From: Gracilibacillus alcaliphilus
GTDB lineage: Bacteria > Bacillota > Bacilli > Bacillales > Amphibacillaceae
Reading direction: 5' to 3'
Length of the DNA: 64,000 bases
Assembly (NCBI RefSeq): GCF_016909015.1
Contig: NZ_JAFBFA010000006.1
Location: 62,001-126,000 of the forward strand
The notes under the pieces were generated by a model. The model was given only the letters and a program-made list of their open reading frames with translations. It did not search any database and was not told the origin of the DNA. Position numbers and translations under genes: made by a program. Shown here one piece after another: positions 27,511-36,780 of this stretch; within the stretch, counting starts at the first letter, position 1, and each line of letters begins with the position of its first letter.

Positions 27511-28587
27511 ATGTCAATTAAGAAACGCCTGATTCTTTCTAATCTGGGCATGATTATCATTCCGATTCTTGCCTTTTTCCTAATTGAGATCGGCTTAGGG
27601 CTTGCCTTTTTTGTTTGGCAGGATAATAATATGGAAGAAGATAAGTTGCGAGCATTTGTGAATTATCGTTTTTTATTACTGCTTCTCGTTGTCATTATTA
27701 CAAATGGAGTGTTGACCTATCTGGTCTCGCGCACTATTATTGGACCGATTCAGCAGCTTATCCTGGCTGCTAAGCACATCAAGGCCGGTCATCTGGATAA
27801 AGAAGTCCAAACCAGCTATCAAGGCGAATTAGGCGAACTGGCGACAACCTTTGAAGCGATGAGGAAAAGTTTAAAAGAAGCACAGGATGTCCAGAAAAAA
27901 TATGAAACCAATCGCCGGGAATTAATCTCTAGTATTTCACATGATTTACGGACACCTGTCACATCTATTAAAGGATATGTGCAAGGTGTGACGGATGGGG
28001 TAGCCAATACCCCGGAGAAGCTGGATCGCTATATGACAACAATTGGTCAGAAAACCAATGAATTGGAGCGAATGGTCGATGAATTGTTTCTCTATTCCAA
28101 ATTGGATCTGGATCGCGTGCCTTTTCATTTTATGCCAATCGATATCGATCAATTTTTGCGTGATATTATCGATGAATGGGCTTTTCAATATCCTGATATC
28201 AAGTGGGAATATCAGATCAAAGCAAATGTGACAAAAACAGTCCGAGCAGATCGGGAACAGTTATATCGTGCAGTAGTGAATATCCTGAATAATTGTTTGA
28301 AATATCGTCATACGGATGCACTTAAGATCAACATTGCCGTTGAGCAGCAAGGTGATTATCTGAAGTTAATGATCCGGGATAATGGGATTGGCATAGCAAA
28401 AGAAGCACTCCCATTTATATTTGATCAATTTTATCGTAGTGATGAATCACGTAATTCAACAACTGGCGGCAGTGGAATCGGTTTGGCGATTGTGAAAAAG
28501 ATTATCGAGGCACATGGCGGAAAAGTATATGCAGAGAGTGAAGTGAATCAAGGCACAGCAGTTTACTTCTTACTTAAAAGTGGGTGA
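27511..28587 (+). CDS. Sensor histidine kinase
   Basis: A 358-residue two-component kinase: two membrane helices (~10-35 and ~54-73) with a short external loop, HAMP (~75-125), HisKA with His144 in SISHDLRTP, and a HATPase with NNCLKYR, DNGIGIA and GGSGIGLAI. The short loop suggests sensing within the membrane. ATG 27511 has AGGTGA upstream. Its end meets the response regulator, so the pair is one operon. No nearby target reveals the signal. Confidence 0.88.
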   Translation: MSIKKRLILSNLGMIIIPILAFFLIEIGLGLAFFVWQDNNMEEDKLRAFVNYRFLLLLLVVIITNGVLTYLVSRTIIGPIQQLILAAKHIKAGHLDKEVQTSYQGELGELATTFEAMRKSLKEAQDVQKKYETNRRELISSISHDLRTPVTSIKGYVQGVTDGVANTPEKLDRYMTTIGQKTNELERMVDELFLYSKLDLDRVPFHFMPIDIDQFLRDIIDEWAFQYPDIKWEYQIKANVTKTVRADREQLYRAVVNILNNCLKYRHTDALKINIAVEQQGDYLKLMIRDNGIGIAKEALPFIFDQFYRSDESRNSTTGGSGIGLAIVKKIIEAHGGKVYAESEVNQGTAVYFLLKSG

Positions 28588-28592
28588 GAATA

Positions 28593-29282
28593 ATGAAGCA
28601 AATATTAATTATCGAAGATGAACAAAGTATTGCTGAATTGCAGGCAGATTATTTGGAAATAGCAGGTTTTGAGACGACTATTGCCTTAACAGGGAAAAAA
28701 GGCTTGGAATACGCACTTACAGAAGCATATGATTTGATCTTATTAGACTTGATGCTGCCTGAAATCAATGGCTTTGAATTGTGTGAACAATTACGTGCCA
28801 GATTGGATATTCCGATTTTAATGGTCACGGCTCGTAAGGAAGATATTGATAAGATAAAAGGTTTTGATCGCGGGGCAGACGACTATATTGTGAAACCGTT
28901 TAATCCAAATGAATTAGTTGCCAGGGTGAGAGCGCATTTGGCCAGATATCAGCGATTAACGAAGAAAGACGATACCAGTCATTTGCTTGAAAGCAAAAGC
29001 CTATTGGTGGATGCACAAGCTAGAAGAGTTTTCTTAGATGAACGAGAATTGATCATGACCGCAAAAGAATATGACTTATTATTGTTTCTGCTGACACACC
29101 CTAATCAGGTATTTACCAAAGAACAATTATTCGAACAAATATGGGGCTGGGACGCGATTGGTGATAATACAACCGTTACGGTGCATATCCGTAAAATTAG
29201 AGAGAAAATTGAGGAGAATCCATCTAAGCCCGTATTTATTGAGACAGTTTGGGGCGTCGGCTACCGGTTTCGGGATAATTAG
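28593..29282 (+). CDS. OmpR/PhoB-family response regulator
   Basis: 229 residues: a receiver with acidic pocket EDE (8-10), phospho-acceptor Asp52 in LLDLMLPE and Lys in VKPF, then a winged-helix DNA-binding domain ending in ETVWGVGYRFRDN. It is the partner of the kinase just upstream. ATG 28593 lies downstream of GTGGGTGAG; an in-frame GTG at 28584 would overlap the kinase stop. A PAP2 phosphatase follows after 138 bases and may be a target. Confidence 0.88.
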   Translation: MKQILIIEDEQSIAELQADYLEIAGFETTIALTGKKGLEYALTEAYDLILLDLMLPEINGFELCEQLRARLDIPILMVTARKEDIDKIKGFDRGADDYIVKPFNPNELVARVRAHLARYQRLTKKDDTSHLLESKSLLVDAQARRVFLDERELIMTAKEYDLLLFLLTHPNQVFTKEQLFEQIWGWDAIGDNTTVTVHIRKIREKIEENPSKPVFIETVWGVGYRFRDN

Positions 29283-29420
29283 TTTATCTTAGTGTAATCG
29301 ACCGTAAGCCCCACTTAAAAGTAAATCAGGAAGACTCCCGTTTTGACTTGATTGACGAGGAGAGAAAAGACAGAAATGTTACTTGGATGCTAAAGTATAT
29401 AAGGGGCAGAGGTGTAGAAA

Positions 29421-30074
29421 ATGAATCACGTAGTAAAGCGTTTGAAGGTATTAGCTATTGTTGCGGCAGTGGCGTTAGTTGTGTTTATTTGTCTGGCAAT
29501 TGCTGTATCAAAAGACACGGCTTTTAGTGTGGATACCTTTTTTCAGCAGGGGGATCATTTTGCGGAAGCCAGCTTGTTATATCAGGTTATGGGGACGCTT
29601 ACCCATGCAGGATCGGTTTGGTTTTTAACGACTGCAACGATAGTGGTTGCAGCGGCCTTATGGTTTAGTAAGTACAGCAATTGGTACAGCTTATATTTTT
29701 GTATAAACATGATCGGTATTAGTATACTGATTAAAGTATTGAAAACGGTGATCGGAAGGGAAAGGCCAGAGGTGATTGCACAATATGATGGTACAGGCTT
29801 CAGTTTTCCCAGCGGACATGCAGCAGGTTCTTTTGCTTTCTATGGTCTGCTAAGCTATCTTCTCTGGCGGCATCTGTCCCGCAAGACCGTTAAATGGTTT
29901 GCGGTCGTGCTATTATTAATCGTTACCCTTATTATTGCTTGCAGTCGTGTAGTATTAAGTGTGCATTTTGTAACAGATATTACAGCCGGTATTGCTTTGA
30001 GTACCGTGTGGTTATTTATTTGTATCTTTGCTTTAGAATACACCTTGTCACGACAGCCGTCTGCTGCTGACTAA
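29421..30074 (+). CDS. PAP2-family membrane phosphatase
   Basis: 217 residues with about six membrane segments and the three PAP2 active-site motifs: KTVIGRERP, FPSGHAAGS and SRVVLSVHFVTD. Members remove phosphate from phosphatidylglycerophosphate or undecaprenyl diphosphate; which applies here is unknown. AGAGGTG precedes the ATG. It lies downstream of a two-component system. Confidence 0.87.
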   Translation: MNHVVKRLKVLAIVAAVALVVFICLAIAVSKDTAFSVDTFFQQGDHFAEASLLYQVMGTLTHAGSVWFLTTATIVVAAALWFSKYSNWYSLYFCINMIGISILIKVLKTVIGRERPEVIAQYDGTGFSFPSGHAAGSFAFYGLLSYLLWRHLSRKTVKWFAVVLLLIVTLIIACSRVVLSVHFVTDITAGIALSTVWLFICIFALEYTLSRQPSAAD

Positions 30075-30149
30075 GTCGTTAGATATGAAATGCAAGATGA
30101 TTATTGCTATACTAATAATGTTATCAAAAGTAAGCAAGGGGGCATTATT

Positions 30150-31172
30150 GTGCAACAACTTTTTGATCCATTTCAGATAAAAGATCTAACGCTAAAAAAC
30201 CGCGTCGTGATGGCACCTATGTGTCAATACTCCGTCGACAAACAAGACGGCACACCAAACGACTGGCACTATACCCATTATGTATCACGAGCCGTTGGAG
30301 AAACAGGCCTGATTATTGTGGAGATGACTAATGTTGAACCAGACGGACGTATCACTAATCAATGTCTTGGTTTATGGTCAGATGAACAGATTCCAGCTTA
30401 TCGTAAAATAACAGAGGCCGTCCATAAACATGGAGGCAAAATTGCTATTCAGATTGCACATGCCGGCAGAAAGGCTGAGGACGCTGATACACCAGTAGCT
30501 CCGTCAGCGATTGCCTATGATGAGAATTATAAGCAGCCACGAGCATTGACAACAGAAGAAGTGAAAGCGATGGTAGAAAAATTCAGACAAGCGGCTCGCC
30601 GCGCTGTAGCAGCAGGTTTTGATGCGATTGAACTGCATGGAGCACATGGCTACTTAATCCATCAATTTCATTCGCCGGTAACCAATAAACGTGAGGATGA
30701 ATACAAAGAATATACCCGTTTTGGTCAGGAAGTAATTGAAGCTGTAAAAAGTGAGATGCCAGAAGGTATGCCACTGCTCATGCGAATATCTGCGACCGAA
30801 TTTGTGGAAGATGGTTATACCTTGGAAGACGGAATCGAGAAGGCACAAGCCTACCAGCAGGCAGGTGTAGATATGTTTCATATTAGCGCTGGCGGTGAGG
30901 GAGCGATTGCTCCTGCCCGTCATCCAGGTAACCATCAAGGATATATGCTGCCGTTCGCCCGTGCTATGCGGAAGGCGCTCTATGTACCAACGATAGCAGT
31001 CGGTTCTTTAGAAGATCCTGCCCTAGCCAATTCTGTGATTGGTAATGATGAGGCAGACTTAGTAGCAATTGGCCGAGGCATGCTTCGCGATCCGTATTGG
31101 GCTATCCATGCGGCTCGGCAGCTGGAACAAGCAATCGATATTCCGACACAATATCAACGCGGTTTTGCATAA
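30150..31172 (+). CDS. namA: NADPH dehydrogenase, old yellow enzyme family (NamA/YqjM)
   Basis: A 340-residue FMN-dependent ene-reductase of the YqjM class: LTLKNRVVMAPMCQYS with the Cys that tunes FMN, QIAHAGRKA, ELHGAHGYLIHQFHSP, and VAIGRGMLRDPYW. It reduces activated C=C bonds in the cytosol. GTG 30150 was chosen because GGGGG lies 7 bases upstream and the homologues begin at QLFDPF. The frame is open 20 codons further. A terminator follows. Confidence 0.9.
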   Translation: MQQLFDPFQIKDLTLKNRVVMAPMCQYSVDKQDGTPNDWHYTHYVSRAVGETGLIIVEMTNVEPDGRITNQCLGLWSDEQIPAYRKITEAVHKHGGKIAIQIAHAGRKAEDADTPVAPSAIAYDENYKQPRALTTEEVKAMVEKFRQAARRAVAAGFDAIELHGAHGYLIHQFHSPVTNKREDEYKEYTRFGQEVIEAVKSEMPEGMPLLMRISATEFVEDGYTLEDGIEKAQAYQQAGVDMFHISAGGEGAIAPARHPGNHQGYMLPFARAMRKALYVPTIAVGSLEDPALANSVIGNDEADLVAIGRGMLRDPYWAIHAARQLEQAIDIPTQYQRGFA

Positions 31173-31179
31173 AAAAAGG

Positions 31180-31214
31180 AAGATGTCATCTTTTGCGGTG
31201 ACATCTTTTCTTTT
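31180..31214 (+). terminator. Terminator after namA
   Basis: Perfect 9-bp stem AAGATGTCA/TGACATCTT with a T-rich tail. Confidence 0.85.
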
Positions 31215-31264
31215 ATTAGGCTTTCCCTTACAATAAGGGAAAGAGAAACGAAGGAGCACACAAA

Positions 31265-32023
31265 ATGAAGCAGATAGCTATTATAACTGGGGTTAGTCGC
31301 GCCAACAGTATTGGTGCCGCCATTTGTCACAAGCTGGCAAGGGATGGGATTGATATTTTTTTTACTCATTTGGCGGCGGCAGACCCCTATGTGACAAGTC
31401 ATCATTATCCACGGCAGCTGAAACAGGAACTATTAGAACTTGGTGTACGTGCTGCTGAGATAGAAGTCGATTTTACAGACGAAGACGCCCCAGCTCGGCT
31501 GATGCAGGAAGTGAGACATCAATTAGGGGAACCAACGATTTTGGTCAATAATGCTACGTATGAGTTTCCTTCTAATGCAGCAACGCTCTCTGGCGATATG
31601 TTGGATCGACATTATCAGGTTAACAATAAGGCAACAATTCTACTAAGTACATTATTTGCAAGCAATTTTCAACAAGTATTTCCTGAGGGTAGACAAGGAA
31701 GAATTATTTTTATGGTTTCTGGCGGGCCAGATCCGAATAATTTGGCTTACATCGCTACCAAAGGGGCATTGAAGGCAATCACTCCGCCATTGGCAACCAA
31801 TTTGGCGGCTTCCAGTATAACTGTCAACGCCTTAGATCCAGGACCGACCGATACTGGGTGGATTGAGGCAGATTTAAAACAGCAATTCCTGCCATTGTTT
31901 CCAGCAGGGCGTATTGGAGAGCCGCTTGATGCCGCAAATATGATTTCTTTAATCGTAAGGGAGGAAGCAAGCTGGTTAACAGGCCAAGTGATTGCAGCAA
32001 ATGGGGGCTTTCTTGGCAAATAG
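31265..32023 (+). CDS. SDR-family oxidoreductase
   Basis: A 252-residue short-chain dehydrogenase similar to 3-oxoacyl-ACP reductases. The cofactor motif TGVSRANSIGAAICHKLA is a variant of TGxxxGxG, NNATYEFP follows the NNAG position, and the YIATKGALK motif supplies the catalytic Tyr and Lys. The C-terminus WLTGQVIAANGG is typical. AAGGAG lies 8 bases before the ATG. The substrate is not predictable; some such proteins are annotated as antibiotic-biosynthesis-like reductases. Confidence 0.8.
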   Translation: MKQIAIITGVSRANSIGAAICHKLARDGIDIFFTHLAAADPYVTSHHYPRQLKQELLELGVRAAEIEVDFTDEDAPARLMQEVRHQLGEPTILVNNATYEFPSNAATLSGDMLDRHYQVNNKATILLSTLFASNFQQVFPEGRQGRIIFMVSGGPDPNNLAYIATKGALKAITPPLATNLAASSITVNALDPGPTDTGWIEADLKQQFLPLFPAGRIGEPLDAANMISLIVREEASWLTGQVIAANGGFLGK

Positions 32024-32112
32024 TAGGATAAGAGAATTAGCGCTTTTTCCTTCCAGTTGAGATTTTTCTTGAAATGAAGAAGTTAGCGTTAGTGATAAGG
32101 AGAAAAAAGGAC

Positions 32113-32874
32113 GTGAATACTTTGCAATTTAGACCGTGTATTGATTTACATCAAGGAAAGGTAAAACAAATAGTAGGGGCCACACTAAATCAAGAAAACA
32201 AGCAAGTAGTCGAGAATTATGTATCTAGTCATGACAGCAGTTACTATGCCAAGATGTTTGCCCAAGACCAGCTGACAGGCGGTCATGTAATCATGCTAGG
32301 AGATGGTAATAAAGAGGCAGCCATCCAAGCTTTACAGGCCTATCCAGGTGGGTTGCAGATTGGTGGAGGGATTCATGTTGACAATGCCGATGAATTTCTG
32401 CAGGCTGGTGCCTCACATGTCATTGTGACTTCCTATATTTTCCAAGACGGTGAATTGAAGATGGACAGATTGAAGCAGCTTGTAGACAAGATCGGTAAAG
32501 ATCGTTTGGTTATTGACCTCAGTTGTAAACAGAAGGATGGCCAATGGTTTGTAGTAACCGATAAATGGACAAAATTTAGTAATATCGCGATTACGGAGGA
32601 AACAATCAAGGAACTAGAAGAATATTGTGATGAATTCCTTATCCATGCAGCAGATGTCGAAGGAAAAAAATCTGGTATTGCTGCTGAGCTAGTAAAATTA
32701 CTGGCAGAGTATGTATCCATTCCTACGACATATGCAGGAGGAGTCAGGTCAATAGCCGATTTACAATTATTTGAACAATTGACTAAAGGTAAGCTGCATA
32801 TCACGATTGGCAGTGCTCTTGATATATTCGGCGGCGGTTTGCCTTATCGTGAAGTAGTTGAATATTGTAAATAG
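32113..32874 (+). CDS. hisA: Eukaryotic-type HisA (ProFAR isomerase, HIS6-like)
   Basis: A 253-residue TIM-barrel isomerase for the fourth step of histidine synthesis, but of the yeast/plant HIS6 branch. Diagnostic stretches shared with yeast HIS6 are CIDLHQGKVKQIVGATL, SSYYAKMF, IGGGIHVDNADEF, HVIVTSYIFQ, DRLVIDLSCKQKDGQW, NEFLIHAADVEG-like DEFLIHAADVEGKKSGI, and IGSALDIFGG. The candidate catalytic Asp residues lie in CIDLH and in the HAADVEG strand. It is alone, with no other his gene in the window. GTG 32113 has AAGGAG at 10 bases; TTG 32122 is an alternative. Confidence 0.88.
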   Translation: MNTLQFRPCIDLHQGKVKQIVGATLNQENKQVVENYVSSHDSSYYAKMFAQDQLTGGHVIMLGDGNKEAAIQALQAYPGGLQIGGGIHVDNADEFLQAGASHVIVTSYIFQDGELKMDRLKQLVDKIGKDRLVIDLSCKQKDGQWFVVTDKWTKFSNIAITEETIKELEEYCDEFLIHAADVEGKKSGIAAELVKLLAEYVSIPTTYAGGVRSIADLQLFEQLTKGKLHITIGSALDIFGGGLPYREVVEYCK

Positions 32875-32884
32875 TCCAATCAAA

Positions 32885-32923
32885 CTGGAACAAACAGAAA
32901 GAATGGTTTGTTCCGGTTTTTTT
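32885..32923 (+). terminator. Terminator after hisA
   Basis: 11-bp stem CTGGAACAAAC/GTTTGTTCCGG with one wobble and a T7 tail. Confidence 0.87.
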
Positions 32924-32980
32924 CTATCCGGTAATCATATAACTCCAGCAGCACCTTGGATTTACAAGCAATAACTTATC

Positions 32981-33238
32981 CGATAGAAAGAGGACATAGA
33001 AATTCGTGAATAGCGAAGATAAACTGGTCATGCGGTAGAAAGAGGGTATGGAAATTTGCAAACAGCAAAGATAGAGCTGTTAAGCGATAAAGAGGGAGCA
33101 GGGAAATTCGTAAACAGCAAAGATCCCCCTTTGATCCCTTAGAAAAAGGCAGTTTGCAATCTATCAATAGTGAAGGTAAATTCCCCCTCTTATTTACTAG
33201 AAAAAAGGAGTCTACAATCGGCTAAATGGCAAGAACAA
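32981..33238. repeat. Degenerate tandem repeat, 52-bp unit, about 4-5 copies
   Basis: Units begin at 32981, 33033, 33085 and 33137, exactly 52 bases apart, each with the core (C)GATAGAAAGAGG ... GAAATTCGTAAACAGCAAAGAT. A fifth, poorer unit starts near 33195. Frames through the array contain stops and there is no ribosome site, so it looks non-coding. It fills the gap between hisA and the broken NERD gene. Confidence 0.7.
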
Positions 33239-33395
33239 GTCGATTATTGGAAATAAAACTAAATCTTCTTTGCTCAAAAAATAAGAATAATCCTATTATC
33301 TGACCAGAAAATGATCAAGGTGAGTCGCAAAAAGTGAAATTGCTTTGTAAGCTAGTTATTGTCCATTTGGATAGAATAACTAAAAGTGGAAAGGG

Positions 33396-34319
33396 GTGTT
33401 TAATCTGTTTAAAAAAGAGCGTCAAGTACAAGCAGAATTAGCTATTTATCAAGCATTATCTAAGCGTAAATCACTAGACAAGATGGAATACCAAAAGTAC
33501 CAGCGGCTGAAACATGGTTTTGAAGTTTGATTCATATCTTGAACCAGGAAGCGATCGTTTCCCCATTATTAATGACCTCTTATTGAAATGGCAGGATTCC
33601 TATTTTCAAATAGATACACTATTATTAACCAACGATACTATTTATCTTTTTGAATTAAAAAATTATACTGGCCAGTTCTATTTTGATCAAGATAGATTTT
33701 GTAATCTGCAAAGGAACGAGATAGGTAATCCTATTATTCAATGTAATCGAACCTTCTCTTTATTCCGCCGCTTCCTCCAAAGTAATAAAATTTACCTCAA
33801 GTCGTAGCTTATATCGTTTTTATTAATCCGAGCTGCACTATATACCAAACTTCAATAGATCAACAAATTCTTTTTTATTCCAATTTGGAAATCTTTTTAA
33901 AGCAAATGATCGCTAATCATAAAATAATTAATGCATCTTCAGTGGTTTCTCACCTGTTGTCCGCTCATCAAACACATTCCCCTTATTTGCGTTTGCCAGC
34001 GTATGCACTGATAGAATGTAGGGTAGGCATCCCATGTTCACAATGTGATTTCCTGCATACCGCACTTCAGTCCAGATCCATTATTTGTGAGTCTTGCATG
34101 GCCAAAGAAGGTAATTATTAAGCTGTATTTCGCTGTGTACAAGATTATTATTTATTATTTCCAGAACAAAAAATCACTACTGCTTCTAGCTATCAATGGT
34201 GTGGAAAGATAGTCAGCCAACAACAGTGCAGACAAGTATTATTGAAATTACTTCATAAAAGTAGAAGAAGGCAGACAGACGCATTTTATTATCAAAAAAA
34301 GGAGTTTGCTCGCTTATAG
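33396..34319 (+). pseudogene. NERD-domain (nuclease-related) protein, frameshifted
   Basis: Pieces in two frames join into a ~305-residue NERD protein. FNLFKKERQVQAELAIYQALS and LKHGFE come first; after a shift near 33523, FQIDTLLLTNDTIYLFELKN carries the nuclease-like QID...E-KN core. A second shift near 33800 leads to VVAYIVFINPS; a TAA at 34119-34121 interrupts just before AVFRCVQDYYLLFPEQKIT. Cys pairs in IPCSQCDF and IICESCMAKEG form a likely zinc ribbon. With two shifts and one stop it cannot make the whole protein. Confidence 0.82.
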
Positions 34320-34369
34320 CTGATAAATGCTTTACAATAGGTAAAAAGAGACAGAGATGAGGTGTACAT

Positions 34370-35161
34370 ATGAAATATGCCATTTATCAAATGGATGTCG
34401 TAACTGCTGAACCTCAAGCAAACTTTCATAAGATTCAAACATGGGTGGAAGAACAAGTGCAAGCAGATAAGCCTGATGTGTTTATCTTGCCTGAAATGTG
34501 GAATACTGGCTATGCCTTACCACAATTAATAACAATAGCAGATAGCAAGGGGAAAGAAACGATTCCATTCCTTAGTTCCTTAGCCAAACAACATCAAGTG
34601 CATATTATCGGCGGATCGATTGCAAATAAGAAAGAAGATGGCATTTACAATACAAGTTATGTCTTTAATCGTGAAGGTGAGTTAGTTCATGAATATGACA
34701 AAATTCATCTCGTACCGATGCTGGATGAGCCCAACTATTTACAAGGCGGTAAAAATAAAGCCAAGGTGTTTGAACTGGAGGGGGTAAAAATGGGGCTGAT
34801 TATTTGCTATGACCTCCGTTTTCCAGAATTGACCCGTGATTTGGCACTACAAGGAGCCGAAGTGATACATATTGTAGCACAGTGGCCAACTTCTAGAAAA
34901 GAACACTGGCATTTTCTGCAGCATGCACGGGCAATTGAAAATCAATGCTTTATTATTTCTGCCAATAGCTGCGGTACGTGTGATGGTACGGATTTTGCCG
35001 GAGATTCATTGGTAATTGACCCCTCTGGTAAACAAATTGTAGCAGGTGACAGTGAGATAGAGGCCACCGTAAAAACTAGTTTAAATCTAACTGAAGTAGA
35101 GAAAACACGTAAGCGTATCCCTGTTTTTGACAGCAGAGTACCTCGTTTATATGGAGTGTGA
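34370..35161 (+). CDS. mtnU: Carbon-nitrogen hydrolase, MtnU/omega-amidase-like
   Basis: A 263-residue nitrilase-superfamily amidase. The Glu-Lys-Cys triad is visible: Glu in LPEMWNTGY, Lys in EYDKIHLVP and Cys in LIICYDLRFPE. In Bacillus methionine salvage MtnU probably hydrolyses the alpha-ketoglutaramate made when MtnE uses glutamine. The transaminase begins 7 bases after its stop, the same pair order as in B. subtilis. GATGAGGTG precedes the ATG. Confidence 0.88.
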   Translation: MKYAIYQMDVVTAEPQANFHKIQTWVEEQVQADKPDVFILPEMWNTGYALPQLITIADSKGKETIPFLSSLAKQHQVHIIGGSIANKKEDGIYNTSYVFNREGELVHEYDKIHLVPMLDEPNYLQGGKNKAKVFELEGVKMGLIICYDLRFPELTRDLALQGAEVIHIVAQWPTSRKEHWHFLQHARAIENQCFIISANSCGTCDGTDFAGDSLVIDPSGKQIVAGDSEIEATVKTSLNLTEVEKTRKRIPVFDSRVPRLYGV

Positions 35162-35167
35162 CCAGTA

Positions 35168-36352
35168 ATGATAGAATTTGAATATGCCGAAGCATTAAAA
35201 CGATTGCCAGATCAATTTTTCGCTAAATTAGTAAAGACAACACAGGCATTAAAAGAGGAAGGGCATGATGTCATTAATTTAGGTCAGGGGAACCCTGATT
35301 TGCCGACACCGGAATTTATTGTCAAGGCACTGCAAGAAAGCAGTGAGCGTGGGACTTTTCATAAATATCCTCCTTTTCAAGGATTTCCTTTTTTAAAAGA
35401 GGCTGTAGCCGATTTTTATAAGCGTGAATATCAAGTAGAGGTAGATCCGAAGTCAGAGGTAGCGATTATGTTCGGCTCTAAGACAGGCTTAGTGGAAATC
35501 AGCCAATGTTTGCTGAATGCTAAGGATAAGGTGCTGGTACCCGATCCAGGTTATCCGGATTATATGTCAGGGGTAGCATTAGTTGATGCGGATCCAGTTT
35601 TTATGCCATTAAAACAGGAAAATCATTTTTTGCCTAATTATCAGGAATTGAACCCAGCCGATTTGACAGCCGCCAAACTGATGTTTCTTAATTATCCCAA
35701 TAATCCGACGGCTGCTACAGCGACTAAGTCATTCTTCGATGAAACGGTTGCTGTAGCCAAGACACATCAAATAGGTGTTGTTCATGATTTTGCTTATGGT
35801 TCGATTGGTTTTGAGCAGGACAAACCACAGAGTTTTTTACAATCGGAAGGAGCAAAAGAGGTAGGGGTGGAGATGTATACGTTATCGAAGGCTTTTAATA
35901 TGGCTGGATGGCGTGTTGCCTTTGCTGTTGGCAACCCTTCGATTATTCGAGCTATTGAATTAATTCAAGATCATTATTATGTCAGCATCTTTGGAGCGAT
36001 TCAAATGGCGGCAAAAGAGGCGTTAGATCATGGGAAAGCAGCGATGATACAATTAACAGCAACATATCAAGAACGAAGAGATGCTTTTCTAGCTGCCGCT
36101 GAGGCGATTGGCTGGACGGGCGGTACGGCACAAGGATCCTTTTTTATCTGGATGCCGGTGCCAGCCGGGTATCAAGCAGAGGAATTTGCTGATGTCTTAT
36201 TAAAACAAGCCCATGTTGTTGTCGCACCTGGCAATGGCTTTGGTAAAACGGGAGAAGGGTTTGTTCGGATCGGGCTGTTGGATCATCCCGTCAGGTTGCA
36301 AGAGGCATGTGAGCGAATTGGTAAGCTTGCTTTATTTAGGACACCATCTTAA
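35168..36352 (+). CDS. mtnE: Aminotransferase of methionine salvage (MtnE)
   Basis: A 394-residue class I PLP aminotransferase closely matching Bacillus MtnE (YkrV), which converts 2-keto-4-methylthiobutyrate to methionine. Visible are INLGQGNPDLPTPE, LVPDPGYPDYMSGV, LNYPNNPTAA, VVHDFAYGSIGF and the PLP-lysine in YTLSKAFNMAGWRV. The ribosome site lies in the end of mtnU, so the two are coupled. The other salvage genes are not in the window. Confidence 0.9.
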   Translation: MIEFEYAEALKRLPDQFFAKLVKTTQALKEEGHDVINLGQGNPDLPTPEFIVKALQESSERGTFHKYPPFQGFPFLKEAVADFYKREYQVEVDPKSEVAIMFGSKTGLVEISQCLLNAKDKVLVPDPGYPDYMSGVALVDADPVFMPLKQENHFLPNYQELNPADLTAAKLMFLNYPNNPTAATATKSFFDETVAVAKTHQIGVVHDFAYGSIGFEQDKPQSFLQSEGAKEVGVEMYTLSKAFNMAGWRVAFAVGNPSIIRAIELIQDHYYVSIFGAIQMAAKEALDHGKAAMIQLTATYQERRDAFLAAAEAIGWTGGTAQGSFFIWMPVPAGYQAEEFADVLLKQAHVVVAPGNGFGKTGEGFVRIGLLDHPVRLQEACERIGKLALFRTPS

Positions 36353-36367
36353 TAGCAGGAGGATGTT

Positions 36368-36661
36368 ATGGGAATTTTCTTTGAAGAAGATGTTCGTCGA
36401 AAAAAGTATCCAAAACCGAGAGTACTAGTGACGTTTCAATTAGTGATTATGTTTGGCTTGATAGGTTTCTTAATTATGGGAATCAGTCAAGAGGCAAGCC
36501 GAACATTATACCTCGGAATTGCCAACTTGCTCCTTGTGGCAAGTATGGGGATTGATGAGATATTTTACTATACAGTAACAAAAAAATGGCGCAAAAAGCC
36601 TTGGCTAATGATTATATTGTTTTTAATATTGGGTGTATCATTAATTATTGCCCCGTATTAA
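36368..36661 (+). CDS. Small membrane protein of unknown function
   Basis: 97 residues with three hydrophobic helices (~20-38, ~45-60, ~76-95) and a basic N-terminal stretch (DVRRKKYPKPR). AGGAGG lies 5 bases before the ATG, and it follows mtnE by 15 bases, so it is probably co-transcribed. I do not recognise the family. Confidence 0.7.
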   Translation: MGIFFEEDVRRKKYPKPRVLVTFQLVIMFGLIGFLIMGISQEASRTLYLGIANLLLVASMGIDEIFYYTVTKKWRKKPWLMIILFLILGVSLIIAPY

Positions 36662-36668
36662 TAAAGGA

Positions 36669-36770
36669 TCTTCAAAACGCCTGATAAAAATGACGTGTCG
36701 AATGACGGAGTTGCAACACGATGTTGCGAACTTAACCGTTGAAGGTTATATGACCGGATTTTTGGAACAC
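36669..36770 (+). repeat. Copy of the TGTTCAAAAAGTCC-ended repeat
   Basis: About 102 bases: left end CTTCAAAACGCC, then AAATGACGTGTCGAATG; inner GTTGCAACACGATGTTGCGAAC hairpin; right end GGATTTTTGGAACA. The ends pair imperfectly. It follows a stop codon directly, as do the other plus-strand copies. Confidence 0.55.
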
Positions 36771-36780
36771 GCTTTATATA

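Noticed and set aside
32981..33238. CRISPR array
   Set aside because: Units are contiguous and degenerate, with no unique spacers between conserved repeats, and no cas genes are present.
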